From the NCBI RefSeq assembly GCF_004519335.1, contig NZ_SOZD01000001.1:310001-374000 (forward strand): 64,000 nt of DNA, written 5' to 3'. This stretch comes from Jiella endophytica (GTDB taxonomy: Bacteria; Pseudomonadota; Alphaproteobacteria; Rhizobiales; Rhizobiaceae). Made by a program: the position numbers and the translations under genes. This document shows, one piece after another, positions 8,477 through 17,688 of the stretch. Below the pieces are notes generated by a model. That model ran no database searches. It had not been told where the DNA came from and saw only the letters and a program-made list of their open reading frames with translations. Position 1 is the stretch's first letter, and every line of letters begins with the position of its first letter.

Positions 8477-9484
8477 TTAGAAGGTCAGCTTGGAGACGAT
8501 CTCGTCCACCGGCAGGCCAGCGGCCTTGGCCTTGTCTTCCCACTCCTTGCGGACGGCCTGGACGCGCTTGTCCTCGATGAGCGGGCGGATCTGTTCCTTC
8601 GGGAAGTCGGAAACCGTCACCCCGAGTTTGCCCTTCCAGGCCTCCTGGACATTGGTCTCGTCGGCTTCCAGCATCTGGGCGTACTCTTCCATGTAGTCCA
8701 TGCCCAGCTTGTCGATGACGGCGCGGGTCTCGTCGTCGAGGCCGTTGTAGCTGTCGAGATTCATCGCGAGGATGTGGCCGAAGGAGGCACCGAAGGGGAC
8801 CTTGGTATAGTACTTGGCGACCTCGTCATATTTGAAGCCGCGGGCCAGCGCGGGGCCGATCGGCGCGCAGTCGACGATCGAGCGTTCGAGGGCCTCGTAG
8901 GTGTCCGACGTCGTGATCGACACCGGGGTCGCGCCCATCGCCTCGATCAGCGCCGGATAGGCGAAACCGTAGGAGCGGATGCGCTTGCCCTTCAGATCGG
9001 CCATGGACGAGATCGGCTGCTTGCAGAGCATCCCGTAGTTTTCCAGCGGCCGGTAGGCGAAGGCATGGAGGTTCTGGCTGGCAAGTTCCTCGTCGAACTG
9101 CGGATATGTCTTGTGCCACTCGACCATCGCTTCGCCGACCTGCCGGCTGTCCAGCGGCTGGGGAATGAAGAAGCCGACGGCATTGTTGAGCGGGAACTGG
9201 TCGGGAAAATAGGGGGTGACGATATCGCCCATGTCGCCGACGCCGCTGGACAACGCTTCGGGCGTCTCGCCCACCGCTGCCACCGAGCCGCCCCAGAACA
9301 CCTCGATCTTGTGCTTGCCGCCGGTCCGCTTGGCAAACTCCTCGACCAGCCATTTCAGGCTGCGGGCATGGGCGTCGTTCGCACCCTCGGGCTTGTAGGT
9401 GATGTATCGGAACGTGTCCGCCTGCGCCACGGTCATCGAAAGGCCCATGGCAAGCGCCACGGCCGACAGCGTCATCCATTTCAT
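8477..9484 (-). CDS. dctP: TRAP transporter substrate-binding protein (DctP family)
   Basis: Periplasmic solute receptor of 335 residues. A classic Sec signal peptide (MKWMTLSAVALAMGLSMTVA, cleavage near AQA-D) precedes the mature domain. DctP-family features follow: HARSLKWLVEEF, VFWGGSVAAVGETPEAL and DLKGKRIRSYG. The start at 9484 was chosen because a GGAGGAG site lies 7 bases upstream and the signal peptide begins there; the open frame reaches 9553 without homology. First gene after the LysR regulator, and the first structural gene of the catabolic run to 2461. Confidence 0.9.
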   Translation of the reverse strand: MKWMTLSAVALAMGLSMTVAQADTFRYITYKPEGANDAHARSLKWLVEEFAKRTGGKHKIEVFWGGSVAAVGETPEALSSGVGDMGDIVTPYFPDQFPLNNAVGFFIPQPLDSRQVGEAMVEWHKTYPQFDEELASQNLHAFAYRPLENYGMLCKQPISSMADLKGKRIRSYGFAYPALIEAMGATPVSITTSDTYEALERSIVDCAPIGPALARGFKYDEVAKYYTKVPFGASFGHILAMNLDSYNGLDDETRAVIDKLGMDYMEEYAQMLEADETNVQEAWKGKLGVTVSDFPKEQIRPLIEDKRVQAVRKEWEDKAKAAGLPVDEIVSKLTF

Positions 9485-9573
9485 TGGTCGTTCTCCTCCG
9501 TCTGCCCAGTTCCTCCCGGACAGTTGGCACCACAGTCGCCCCGGGCGCGACATGTTTCAAATATCATCTTTCT

Positions 9574-9597
9574 ATGAATTCATGCCGTGTCGGCATG
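9574..9597 (-). promoter_or_regulatory. Overlapping palindromes between the LysR gene and the TRAP operon
   Basis: ATGAATTCAT (9574-9583) is a perfect 10-base palindrome. CATGCCG-TGT-CGGCATG (9581-9597) is a perfect 7-base inverted repeat that overlaps it. The pair lies in the 118-base gap between the lysR stop and the start of the binding-protein gene. It could be the LysR operator or a weak terminator of the regulator gene; no T-tract follows on either strand, which favours an operator. Confidence 0.4.
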
Positions 9598-9602
9598 GCT
9601 CG

Positions 9603-10541
9603 TCACTGCCAGAGCCCGCGCCGCACGAAATTCGTGACGATCTCGAAGATCGCCTCTTCGACGATGGTGATGGCGACTTTCGGCTTCTGTTCGGCACGCG
9701 TCGCGATGCACAGTCGCCAGCCGATCTGTGGCTCGATCAGCGGGCGCGCCTCCAGTGTGCCGGACGTCGCTTCCGTCAGGACGCCGCCATAGGTCAGCAT
9801 GGTGTAGCCATGGCCGGAACGCACCAGCGCTTTGATATGCCACATGCCGTCGACGCGCTGGACGACCTGCGGCACGAGACTGCGCTCGTTGCAGGCGCGG
9901 TCGAAAATGATGCGCAGATAGTTCGGGCGAGACGGCATGATCAGAGGCAGCTCCGCCACTTCCGCCAGCGGGTATTGCGCCTGGCTGAGGCTGCCGGGCG
10001 GACCGACGACGTGCAGGTTCTCGACCAGCAGCTCGCGGCGCAGAATGTCGCTGCGTTCGGGCGGATCGTGCATGACGGCGAGCGCGATGTCGCCCCGGAT
10101 CAGCGCCTTTTCCAGCTCACGGCTGAAGCCTTCGACGAAGCGCAGCTCGATGTCGGGATACCGATCGCGAATATGCGTCAGGAGCGGCGGCAGGATGAAT
10201 TCCCCCGGTGTCGGAGGCATGCCGACGATTACCGTACCTTTCGGCGAGGCGGAATGGGCGGTGATGTCGCGATAGCCCTGCGCCAGGGTCGAGAAGACGG
10301 TGTAGCAATGCTCCAGCAGAATCTCGCCCGACTCGGTCAGTTCGACGCCGCGCGCCAGCCGGACGAAGAGCGGCGCGCCGAGTTCCTCTTCGAGCCAGGC
10401 GATCTGACGGCTGACCGCCGGCTGGGCGATGCGCAGGCGCGCGGCGGCCCTGGTGATGCTCTTTTCCTCGGCGACCGCCACGAAGTAGCGTAGCGACCGG
10501 GTGTCGGGAAACCAGTTCAGATCGCCAAACTTCTGCGACAT
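9603..10541 (-). CDS. LysR-family transcriptional regulator
   Basis: 312-residue LTTR. The N-terminal winged helix-turn-helix spans roughly residues 14-75 (TRSLRYFVAVAEEKSITRAA, then LRIAQPAVSRQIAWLEEELG), followed by the periplasmic-binding-like effector domain. It is transcribed in the same direction as, and directly upstream of, the TRAP/GST/CMD/amidohydrolase operon, rather than divergently as is usual for LysR genes. Overlapping palindromes lie between the two. It most likely activates that operon in response to the transported acid; this is inference from position. Confidence 0.9.
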   Translation of the reverse strand: MSQKFGDLNWFPDTRSLRYFVAVAEEKSITRAAARLRIAQPAVSRQIAWLEEELGAPLFVRLARGVELTESGEILLEHCYTVFSTLAQGYRDITAHSASPKGTVIVGMPPTPGEFILPPLLTHIRDRYPDIELRFVEGFSRELEKALIRGDIALAVMHDPPERSDILRRELLVENLHVVGPPGSLSQAQYPLAEVAELPLIMPSRPNYLRIIFDRACNERSLVPQVVQRVDGMWHIKALVRSGHGYTMLTYGGVLTEATSGTLEARPLIEPQIGWRLCIATRAEQKPKVAITIVEEAIFEIVTNFVRRGLWQ

Positions 10542-10655
10542 CGCTTCACCCTGTTGCCGCGCCCGGCCGCGGGACTGGTATCATCTCGCCGGTCATACCC
10601 GCCAGAGAAAGTGTCCCGACGACGCCGGAGAACCGAATTCTACGGGCGGCGCCCG

Positions 10656-11411
10656 TCAGAGGATCCGCTTCAGGGCTTTCTGTACCTTCAAGAGCTCGGG
10701 CAGATATTGCTCGACCAGCAAGCCGGCGCTCTCCTGCGTCGCCGCCATTCCGGAGTTCAAGGCCGCAACCACGCGCATTCGGGCATCGAACAGCGGCACG
10801 GCGATCGAGCGGAGACCGATCTCGATCTCCTGGTCGATCAGCGCGTAGCCCTGTGCCCGCACCCGGTCGATCTCGGCGAGGATGTCTTCCGGCGAGGTCA
10901 GCGCGTAGGGCGTGCGGGGCGACAGATCCGCCGCCTCGACGATCGCTGCGGCCTCAGAGCGCGGTAGGGCCGCCAGCAGCACCCGCCCCATGGAGGTGCA
11001 ATGCGCCGGCAGGCGCGAACCCGGCAGCAGCCCGATCGACATCACCCGCCGCTGCGCCGCCCGCGCCAGATAGACGATCTCGTTGCCGTCGAGAACCGAC
11101 ACCGAACAGCTCTGGCCGATCGTTTCCGACAGCTGGTCGAGCCAGGGTTGCACCAGCTGCGCCAGGGGCAGGGCGGCGAGAGCGCCCATGCCGAGGCGCA
11201 TCACCCGCGGCGTCAGAGTGAAGAACTTGCCGTCATAGTCGGCATAGCCCTCATGATGCAGCGTCAGGAGGCAGCGCCGCGTCGTCGCCCGGTCGAGCCC
11301 GGTGCGCTCGGCGGCCTCGGTGATGGACAGGCGCGGATGATCGGCGCCGAAGGCCTCGATCACCCTCAACCCCTTCGCGAAGGACGCGACGATGTCGGTC
11401 TTGTTCAACAT
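10656..11411 (-). CDS. pcaR: IclR-family regulator, PcaR/PcaU-like, divergent from pcaIJF
   Basis: 251-residue IclR regulator with an N-terminal winged helix (IVASFAKGLRVIEAF, then TEAAERTGLDRATTRRCL) and the C-terminal effector domain, including LPAHCTSMGRVLLAALP and IDQEIEIGLRSIAVPLFD. This sequence pattern fits the PcaR/PcaU/PobR group that senses beta-ketoadipate or protocatechuate. The start at 11411 (MLNKTDIV) begins at the conserved domain; the open frame to 11465 would run into the operator region. It is divergent from pcaI, with symmetrical sequence over its own start, so it probably controls both itself and pcaIJF. Confidence 0.85.
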   Translation of the reverse strand: MLNKTDIVASFAKGLRVIEAFGADHPRLSITEAAERTGLDRATTRRCLLTLHHEGYADYDGKFFTLTPRVMRLGMGALAALPLAQLVQPWLDQLSETIGQSCSVSVLDGNEIVYLARAAQRRVMSIGLLPGSRLPAHCTSMGRVLLAALPRSEAAAIVEAADLSPRTPYALTSPEDILAEIDRVRAQGYALIDQEIEIGLRSIAVPLFDARMRVVAALNSGMAATQESAGLLVEQYLPELLKVQKALKRIL

Positions 11412-11417
11412 ATGAAC
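11403..11417. promoter_or_regulatory. Candidate PcaR operator in the pcaR-pcaI divergent region
   Basis: GTTCA-ACATA-TGAAC is a perfect 5-5-5 inverted repeat that overlaps the start codon of the IclR gene. A related GTCGAAC half-site lies about 20 bases away, towards pcaI (around 11438). IclR-family PcaU-type operators contain GTTCGA-like half-sites, so autoregulation by PcaR is plausible. Confidence 0.45.
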
Positions 11418-11514
11418 GCTTTTGCGCGTCTGTCGAACAAAGATCAACATGTGCACAAAAATCATGGATCGGTCGCTCCGCCGAGGCTACTTGCCGGACA
11501 GGAGGATCGTTCTC

Positions 11515-12222
11515 ATGGACAAGATATCGCGGTCTGCGGCCGAAGCGGTCGCGGACATTCCCGACGGAGCGACGGTGATGATCGGCGGCTTCGGCGGTTC
11601 CGGCGCGCCGATCGAGCTGATCCACGCGCTCATCGACCAGGGCGCGCGCGACCTGATCGTCATCAACAACAATGCCGGCAACGGCCATGTCGGCATCGCC
11701 GCCCTGATCGAGCAGAAGCGGGTCGCCAGGATGATCTGCTCGTTTCCGCGCTCGGCCGATCCGGTGGTCTTCAAGGAGGCGTATCTTGCCGGGGAGATCG
11801 AGCTCGAACTGGTGCCGCAGGGAACGCTCGCCGAGCGGATCCGCGCCGGCGGCGCCGGGATCCCGGCCTTCTACACGCCGACGAGCTTCGGCACCGAACT
11901 CGCCGAGGGCAAGCCGGTCGAGGTGTTCGACGGCAGATCCTATGTCCAGGAACGCTGGCTCAAGGCCGACTTCGCGCTGATCAAGGCGGAGGAGGCCGAT
12001 CCGCACGGCAATCTGACCTTCCGCATGGCGGCGCGCAACTTCAACCCGGTCATGGCGACGGCGGCGGCCGTGACCATCGTCCAGACGACGCGTCTGGTTC
12101 CGCTCGGCGCCATCGACCCTGAGCAGGTGGTGACGCCAGGCATCTTCGTCGATCGTGTCGTCGAGATCGCCGAGCCCGCGCAGGAAGAGGAACTGAACCG
12201 GGCAGGGGCCGTCTACCCATGA
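11515..12222 (+). CDS. pcaI: 3-oxoadipate CoA-transferase subunit A (PcaI)
   Basis: 235-residue alpha subunit of the succinyl-CoA:3-oxoacid CoA-transferase that activates beta-ketoadipate, the common end product of protocatechuate and catechol cleavage. The CoA-binding GGFGGSGAP motif is near residues 24-32, with the INNNAGNGHVGIA and ADFALIKAEEADPHGN stretches conserved in PcaI/AtoD. The start at 11515 was chosen for the AGGAGG site 9 bases upstream; the open frame to 11422 runs through the operator. ATGA overlap with pcaJ shows translational coupling of the two subunits. Confidence 0.93.
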   Translation: MDKISRSAAEAVADIPDGATVMIGGFGGSGAPIELIHALIDQGARDLIVINNNAGNGHVGIAALIEQKRVARMICSFPRSADPVVFKEAYLAGEIELELVPQGTLAERIRAGGAGIPAFYTPTSFGTELAEGKPVEVFDGRSYVQERWLKADFALIKAEEADPHGNLTFRMAARNFNPVMATAAAVTIVQTTRLVPLGAIDPEQVVTPGIFVDRVVEIAEPAQEEELNRAGAVYP

Positions 12223-12907
12223 GCCAAGACATCGAAAGCTTGAAACTCTCCAACGCCCAGATCGCCTGGCGCGCCGCCCAGGACATCGAGGACGGAGCCT
12301 ATGTCAATCTCGGCATCGGCTTTCCGGAGATGGTCGCCAAGTTCCAGCCTGAGGGCCGGCAGGCGATCTTCCATACCGAGAACGGCGTCCTCGACTTCGG
12401 CGAAGCGCCGCCTTTGGGCGAAGAGGACTGGGACTGCATCAACGCCGGCAAGAAGGCGATCACGATCAAGCCCGGAACCGCCTTCTTCCACCATGCCGAC
12501 AGCTTCGCCATGGTCCGCGGCGGCCATCTCGACGTCGCGATCCTCGGTGCCTATCAGGTCGCCCAGAACGGCGATCTCGCCAACTGGTCGACCGGCAAGG
12601 GCGGCGTTCCGGCCGTCGGCGGCGCCATGGATCTCGTCCACGGCGCCAGGCGCGTCGCGGTGCTGACCGACCATGTCACCAAGAAGGGCGAGCCGAAGCT
12701 GGTCGCCGAATGCACGATGCCGCTGACCGGCGTTGGCTGCGTCACCCACATCTACACCTCGCTTGCGGTGGTGGAGGTGGTGGATGGCGGCTTCGTCCTG
12801 CGCGAAGCCGTTCCCGGCCTGTCGTTCGACGAACTGCAGGCCCTGACCGGCGCCCCGCTGCGGGCCGGAAACCCGGTCGTGCCGCTGATCTGCCCGGAGG
12901 AACTGAA

Positions 12908-12911
<4 letters not shown>
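12219..12911 (+). CDS. pcaJ: 3-oxoadipate CoA-transferase subunit B (PcaJ)
   Basis: 230-residue beta subunit. The catalytic glutamate is E54 in the HTENGVLDFG motif, preceded by NLGIGFPEMVA, and the GKGGVPAVGGAMDLVHGA loop is conserved. Together with PcaI it transfers CoA from succinyl-CoA to 3-oxoadipate, and the product is split by the next gene product, PcaF. It overlaps both neighbours by 4 bases, so pcaIJF is a strictly coupled operon. No ring-cleavage genes (pcaGHBDC or cat genes) are present in the window; they must lie elsewhere. Confidence 0.93.
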
Positions 12912-14101
<1,190 letters not shown>

Positions 14102-14159
14102 TCCGAAGGCTCGCCAGAAGGCCGGCCGGCTGACGGAGCTGAGCGCGAACGGCTCGGCT

Positions 14160-15092
14160 CTAGTAGCCGCGGGCGGCGTCGGCGAGATCGGGCACAGGCT
14201 CGCCGGCCTCGAACAGCATGAGATTGGCCGCGATCAGCCGCCCGCCGGTGGGCGCGTCGATCTGCGAGGCGATATGCGGTGTGATGGTGATCGCCGGATG
14301 CGTCCAGAAGACATGGTCGGCGGGCAGCGGCTCGACATGGAAGACGTCGAGGGTCGCCTGCTTGACCTGGCCGGTTTTTAGCGCCGCGAGGAGATCTTCG
14401 TCGACGAGATGCGGTCCGCGTGCGCAATTGATAATCGAGGCGCCGGGGGCGAGCCGCGCAAACAAATCGGCATTGAGGATCCCCGCCGTCTCGACCGTCA
14501 GGGGCAGGAGGTTCACCAGGATCTCCAGCCCGTCGAGGAAGGGGCCAAAGCCTGTCTCGCCGCTGAAGGTCTCGACGCTGTCGAGGGTCTTGGCGTTGCG
14601 CGACCAGCCGCGGGTCGCAAAGCCGAGCCCGGCCAGCGTGCGCGCCGCCTCGGCGCCGAGATTGCCAAGGCCCATGACGCCGACTTTACGATTGGGGGCC
14701 ACCGGCACGACGATCGCATGCCAGTCCCGCTCGGCCTGCGCCTGCAGCTGCCGCGGCATGTCCCGGTGATGGCGCAGCACGTGCAACGCCACATACTCGC
14801 GCATGCGCTGGGTGAGATCGGGACCGACGGTGCGGATGATCGGCACGTCCTTCGGCAGTTCGGCGTCGGCGAGCACATGGTCGATGCCGGCACCGACCGA
14901 GACGATCGCCTTCAGATTGGGAAACTGCGCGAGGTCGCCGGTGCGCGGCCGCCAGACGACGGCATAGGCGACCGTGTCGCGCTCCTCGATCTCGAGCAGC
15001 GGGCGGACCGTCCAGCCGGGCAGGAGGGCGGACAGGGTCTCGCACCACCAGCGGGTCTTGGCGAGGTCGGGCAGATAGACGGCGACGTTCAT
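14160..15092 (-). CDS. 2-hydroxyacid dehydrogenase, glyoxylate/hydroxypyruvate reductase A-like
   Basis: 310-residue D-isomer-specific 2-hydroxyacid dehydrogenase. The nucleotide-binding VGVMGLGNLGAEAARTLAGL motif is near the middle, and the later catalytic Arg, Glu and His positions are recognisable in INCARGPHLVDED and in TITPHIASQ. The N-terminal lid with GAGIDHVL is GhrA-like. The start at 15092 (MNVAVYLPD) is the first Met of the conserved domain; a very long open frame continues upstream across the neighbouring genes, but it is a shadow of high-GC coding. It would reduce glyoxylate or hydroxypyruvate, or a related 2-oxoacid. Last gene of the long minus-strand run. Confidence 0.87.
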   Translation of the reverse strand: MNVAVYLPDLAKTRWWCETLSALLPGWTVRPLLEIEERDTVAYAVVWRPRTGDLAQFPNLKAIVSVGAGIDHVLADAELPKDVPIIRTVGPDLTQRMREYVALHVLRHHRDMPRQLQAQAERDWHAIVVPVAPNRKVGVMGLGNLGAEAARTLAGLGFATRGWSRNAKTLDSVETFSGETGFGPFLDGLEILVNLLPLTVETAGILNADLFARLAPGASIINCARGPHLVDEDLLAALKTGQVKQATLDVFHVEPLPADHVFWTHPAITITPHIASQIDAPTGGRLIAANLMLFEAGEPVPDLADAARGY

Positions 15093-15136
15093 CGAATTCC
15101 TCTGGATGTCTCGAATGCTTGGGGCGGCCGGCCCGC

Positions 15137-15814
15137 TCAGCCCTGAAGCTTCGCCTCGACCATCCGGCTGGCGCCGGACATCTCGCCGAGATGGACACCC
15201 CCGGTGATGCGCGCCTCGTTCACCCGGCCGCGTTCGGTCTTCGCCTCGCCCTCGGCGATCACCGCGTCGAGATCCTCCGGGGCGATGAACAGGACGCCGC
15301 TGTCGTCGGCGAGCACCGCGTAGCCGGGCAACACCGCCGCGCCGCCGATCGACACCGGCACGTTGAAGCCGCCGCCGGAATTGTAGAGCCGGGTCGTCAC
15401 CGGCGAGGCGCCGCGCGACCACATCGCAAAGTCCTGCTCGACCACCTCGGCGGTGTCGGTGTGCGGGCCGTCGACGCAGCCGCCGGCGAGGCCCATCATC
15501 GCCGCCATGCGGGTGACGCCGCCGCCCCAGCAGGCGTATTTCGTGTCTCCCAGCCGGTCGACGGCGAGGAAATAGCCGGGCCCGACGCTCGACAGGCAGT
15601 GATGCAGCAGGGTCGAGTCGAGCCCCGGAATGGCGAGGGTGGCGACCGTCGCGGCGACAACCTTGCCGGCGAGCACCGGCTGGATCGCCGGGCTGGCGAA
15701 GCCGAAGTGGTAGAAATGGCCGATCGTCGCGGTCTCGAGCCTGGCGAGCCGCGCGAGCTTTTCCGGCGCGATCTGTTCCGGCATCGGGTTCAGCTTGTAG
15801 GTGAGGTTGGTCAT
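15137..15814 (-). CDS. RraA-family protein (class II aldolase-like / HMG-CHA aldolase fold)
   Basis: 225-residue protein of the RraA / 4-hydroxy-4-methyl-2-oxoglutarate aldolase superfamily. The motif GDTKYACWGGGVTRMAA corresponds to the GDxxxAxxGG signature. The usual following RD metal/substrate motif reads DGPHTD here, so the key Arg is replaced. It could be a lyase acting on an oxo-acid produced by the operon, with the downstream GhrA-like reductase handling the released 2-oxoacid, or a non-catalytic relative. It lies between the TRAP dctM gene (18 bases) and the reductase gene (44 bases). Confidence 0.78.
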   Translation of the reverse strand: MTNLTYKLNPMPEQIAPEKLARLARLETATIGHFYHFGFASPAIQPVLAGKVVAATVATLAIPGLDSTLLHHCLSSVGPGYFLAVDRLGDTKYACWGGGVTRMAAMMGLAGGCVDGPHTDTAEVVEQDFAMWSRGASPVTTRLYNSGGGFNVPVSIGGAAVLPGYAVLADDSGVLFIAPEDLDAVIAEGEAKTERGRVNEARITGGVHLGEMSGASRMVEAKLQG

Positions 15815-15832
15815 GGGACGCTTCCGGTTGCT

Positions 15833-17119
15833 TCAGTTCTGGGAGCCGAGGATCAGATCGGGCAGGAAGGTCACGATCTGCGGCAGGTAGGTGATGAGGA
15901 CGAGGACGGCGAAGAGCGGCAAGAGCATCGGCAGCACCGCCATCGTCACCCTTTCGAAGCGCACCCGACCGACTTCGGCGACGATGTAGAGCCCGATGCC
16001 CATCGGCGGCGTGGCGATGCCGATCAAAAGGCCGAGCTGGATGATGATGCCGAAATGCACCCGGTCGATGCCGTAGCCGTCGATCAGCGGCAGCAGCGTC
16101 GGCACCAGGATCAGCTTGGCCGGCACCCCCTCGACGACGCAGCCGACGAGGATGATGAAGACCAGGAGCAAGGCGAGGAAGACGGACTTGTCGTCGGTCA
16201 GCGCGAAGGTCGCATCGGCCAGTTGCTGGGGCACTCGGTCGATGGCGAGCAGCCAGCCCATGGCGATCGAGAAGGCGATGATGATCATGATCACCGCCGT
16301 CATCATGGCGGTGTCGGTGAGCGCCTTCCAGAAGCCGGCGAAGGTCAACTCGCGGTACCACAGGCCAAGGGCGATGCAGTAGAGGCAGGCCAGCACGCCG
16401 GCCTCGGTGGCGGTGACGAAGCCCCACATGATCGAGCCGAGGATGATCGCCGGGGCGACCAGCGCCAGGAAGCCGTGGCGGGTGGTGGCGACGATCTCGG
16501 AGACCGTGGCCCGCGGCTGGGTCGGGAAATCCTCGTAGCTGGCACGGATCCGGACGTAGATCATCAGCGCGATGCCGACGAGGATCCCCGGCACGAGGCC
16601 GGCGAGGAACATCCGCTCGATCGAGACCTGGGCGAGGAAGGCATAGATGACGAGGCCGACCGAGGGCGGGATCAGCGGCCCGATCACCGAGGAAGCGACG
16701 GTGATGGCGGCGGCGAAATCGGCCTTGTAGCCGCTCTCGCGCATCGCCTTGATCTCGATCGCGCCGAGCCCGGCGCAGTCGGCGACGGCGGCGCCGGAGA
16801 TCCCGGCGAAGATCATCGAGGACAGGACGTTCACCTGGGCGAGCCCCGCCTTCATGTGGCCGACGAGGGCGTTGGCGAAGGCGAAGATCCGCTCGGTGAC
16901 GCCGGTCGCGTTCATCAGGTTGCCGGCCATGATGAAGAAGGGCACGGCGGTGAGCGAGGCCTTGTTCACCCCCTCCAGCATCTGCTGGGGGATGATCTGC
17001 AGGGCGTTGGAGAAATCCGAGGTGAGGAAGGTCAGCACCGTCGCCATGCCGATGGCGATCGACACAGGGACCCTCAGCAGGATCAGGCCGATGAACGCGC
17101 CGAAGAGGATGTAGGCCAT
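15833..17119 (-). CDS. dctM: TRAP transporter large permease (DctM type), second system
   Basis: 428-residue multi-spanning permease. DctM signatures include MAGNLMNATGVTERIFAFAN, GISGAAVADCAGLGAIEIKAM, GPLIPPSVGLVIYAFLA and TPPMGIGLYIVAEV. The start at 17119 (MAYILFGAFIG) is the first Met of helix 1; the open frame to 17173 overlaps DctQ. It is 5 bases downstream of the small permease gene. The substrate is unknown; downstream RraA-like and hydroxyacid dehydrogenase genes point to a hydroxy- or oxo-acid. Confidence 0.92.
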   Translation of the reverse strand: MAYILFGAFIGLILLRVPVSIAIGMATVLTFLTSDFSNALQIIPQQMLEGVNKASLTAVPFFIMAGNLMNATGVTERIFAFANALVGHMKAGLAQVNVLSSMIFAGISGAAVADCAGLGAIEIKAMRESGYKADFAAAITVASSVIGPLIPPSVGLVIYAFLAQVSIERMFLAGLVPGILVGIALMIYVRIRASYEDFPTQPRATVSEIVATTRHGFLALVAPAIILGSIMWGFVTATEAGVLACLYCIALGLWYRELTFAGFWKALTDTAMMTAVIMIIIAFSIAMGWLLAIDRVPQQLADATFALTDDKSVFLALLLVFIILVGCVVEGVPAKLILVPTLLPLIDGYGIDRVHFGIIIQLGLLIGIATPPMGIGLYIVAEVGRVRFERVTMAVLPMLLPLFAVLVLITYLPQIVTFLPDLILGSQN

Positions 17120-17124
17120 GTCCG

Positions 17125-17688
17125 TCAGCTTTCCGGGTGGGTTTCGGCGACGTTCTCCGGCATTCCGGCGCAAAGCTTGGCGACGTCGAGAAGCGCGGCG
17201 AGAAGGATGAGCAAGGCCGAGACGAAGAGCGGGATCGAGAGGGCCTGGCGCGGCAGTTCGATGCCGTCCGGCAGGATCGCGCCGTCATAGACACCGCGCG
17301 AGGTGGCAAGGACGGCCGGGAGCTGCCACAGGATGATGCCGACGACGACGAGGGTCGCGAGGTCGGCGACGACCCGCGTCGCCGCCATGCCCAGCGGCCC
17401 GAAGCGCGCGGCCAGGAAGTCGACGCGCACGTCCTTCAGCCGCACATACATGGCGAAGAAGCCGAAGAAGCTCAGCCAGATGAAGAACACCATCGTCCAC
17501 GGCCAGATCCAGTAGAAGGACAGGTTGAACGGGCGCAGCACGATGGTCGTCGCCGTCAAAAGCAGCATGACGAGGAGGCAGAGATTGGCGAGGAAGCCGA
17601 AGACGCCGCCGAGCGACCAGACGGCGAGGTCTGCCCGGTGGAGGGTCCGCTGCAGCAGGCCCTCCGGTCGGTAGTCCTGCGGCGTCAT
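17125..17688 (-). CDS. dctQ: TRAP transporter small permease (DctQ type), second system
   Basis: 187-residue membrane protein with four helices. A conserved YVRLKDVRVDFLAARF segment follows helix 2, resembling the charged DctQ loop. A strongly aromatic stretch, FYWIWPWTMVFFIWLSFFGF, forms helix 2. The start at 17688 overlaps the binding-protein gene by 4 bases, so unlike the other TRAP operons in the window there is no intercistronic stem-loop. Confidence 0.85.
   Translation of the reverse strand: MTPQDYRPEGLLQRTLHRADLAVWSLGGVFGFLANLCLLVMLLLTATTIVLRPFNLSFYWIWPWTMVFFIWLSFFGFFAMYVRLKDVRVDFLAARFGPLGMAATRVVADLATLVVVGIILWQLPAVLATSRGVYDGAILPDGIELPRQALSIPLFVSALLILLAALLDVAKLCAGMPENVAETHPES

Noticed and set aside
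14102-14159. Possible terminator between pcaF and the GhrA-like gene
   Set aside because: Only short, interrupted complementarity (GAGC/GCTC) is present; not enough to claim a stem-loop.
15119-17290. Plus-strand open frame of about 720 codons opposite the TRAP genes
   Set aside because: Composition is D/H/R/G-rich as expected for antisense of high-GC coding DNA, and the opposite strand has clear DctM, DctQ and RraA homology.
14160-17309. Very long minus-strand open frame of about 1050 codons
   Set aside because: Only the 310-residue part from 15092 is homologous to a known family; the rest lies over the RraA-like and dctM genes in another frame and is a by-product of high GC.
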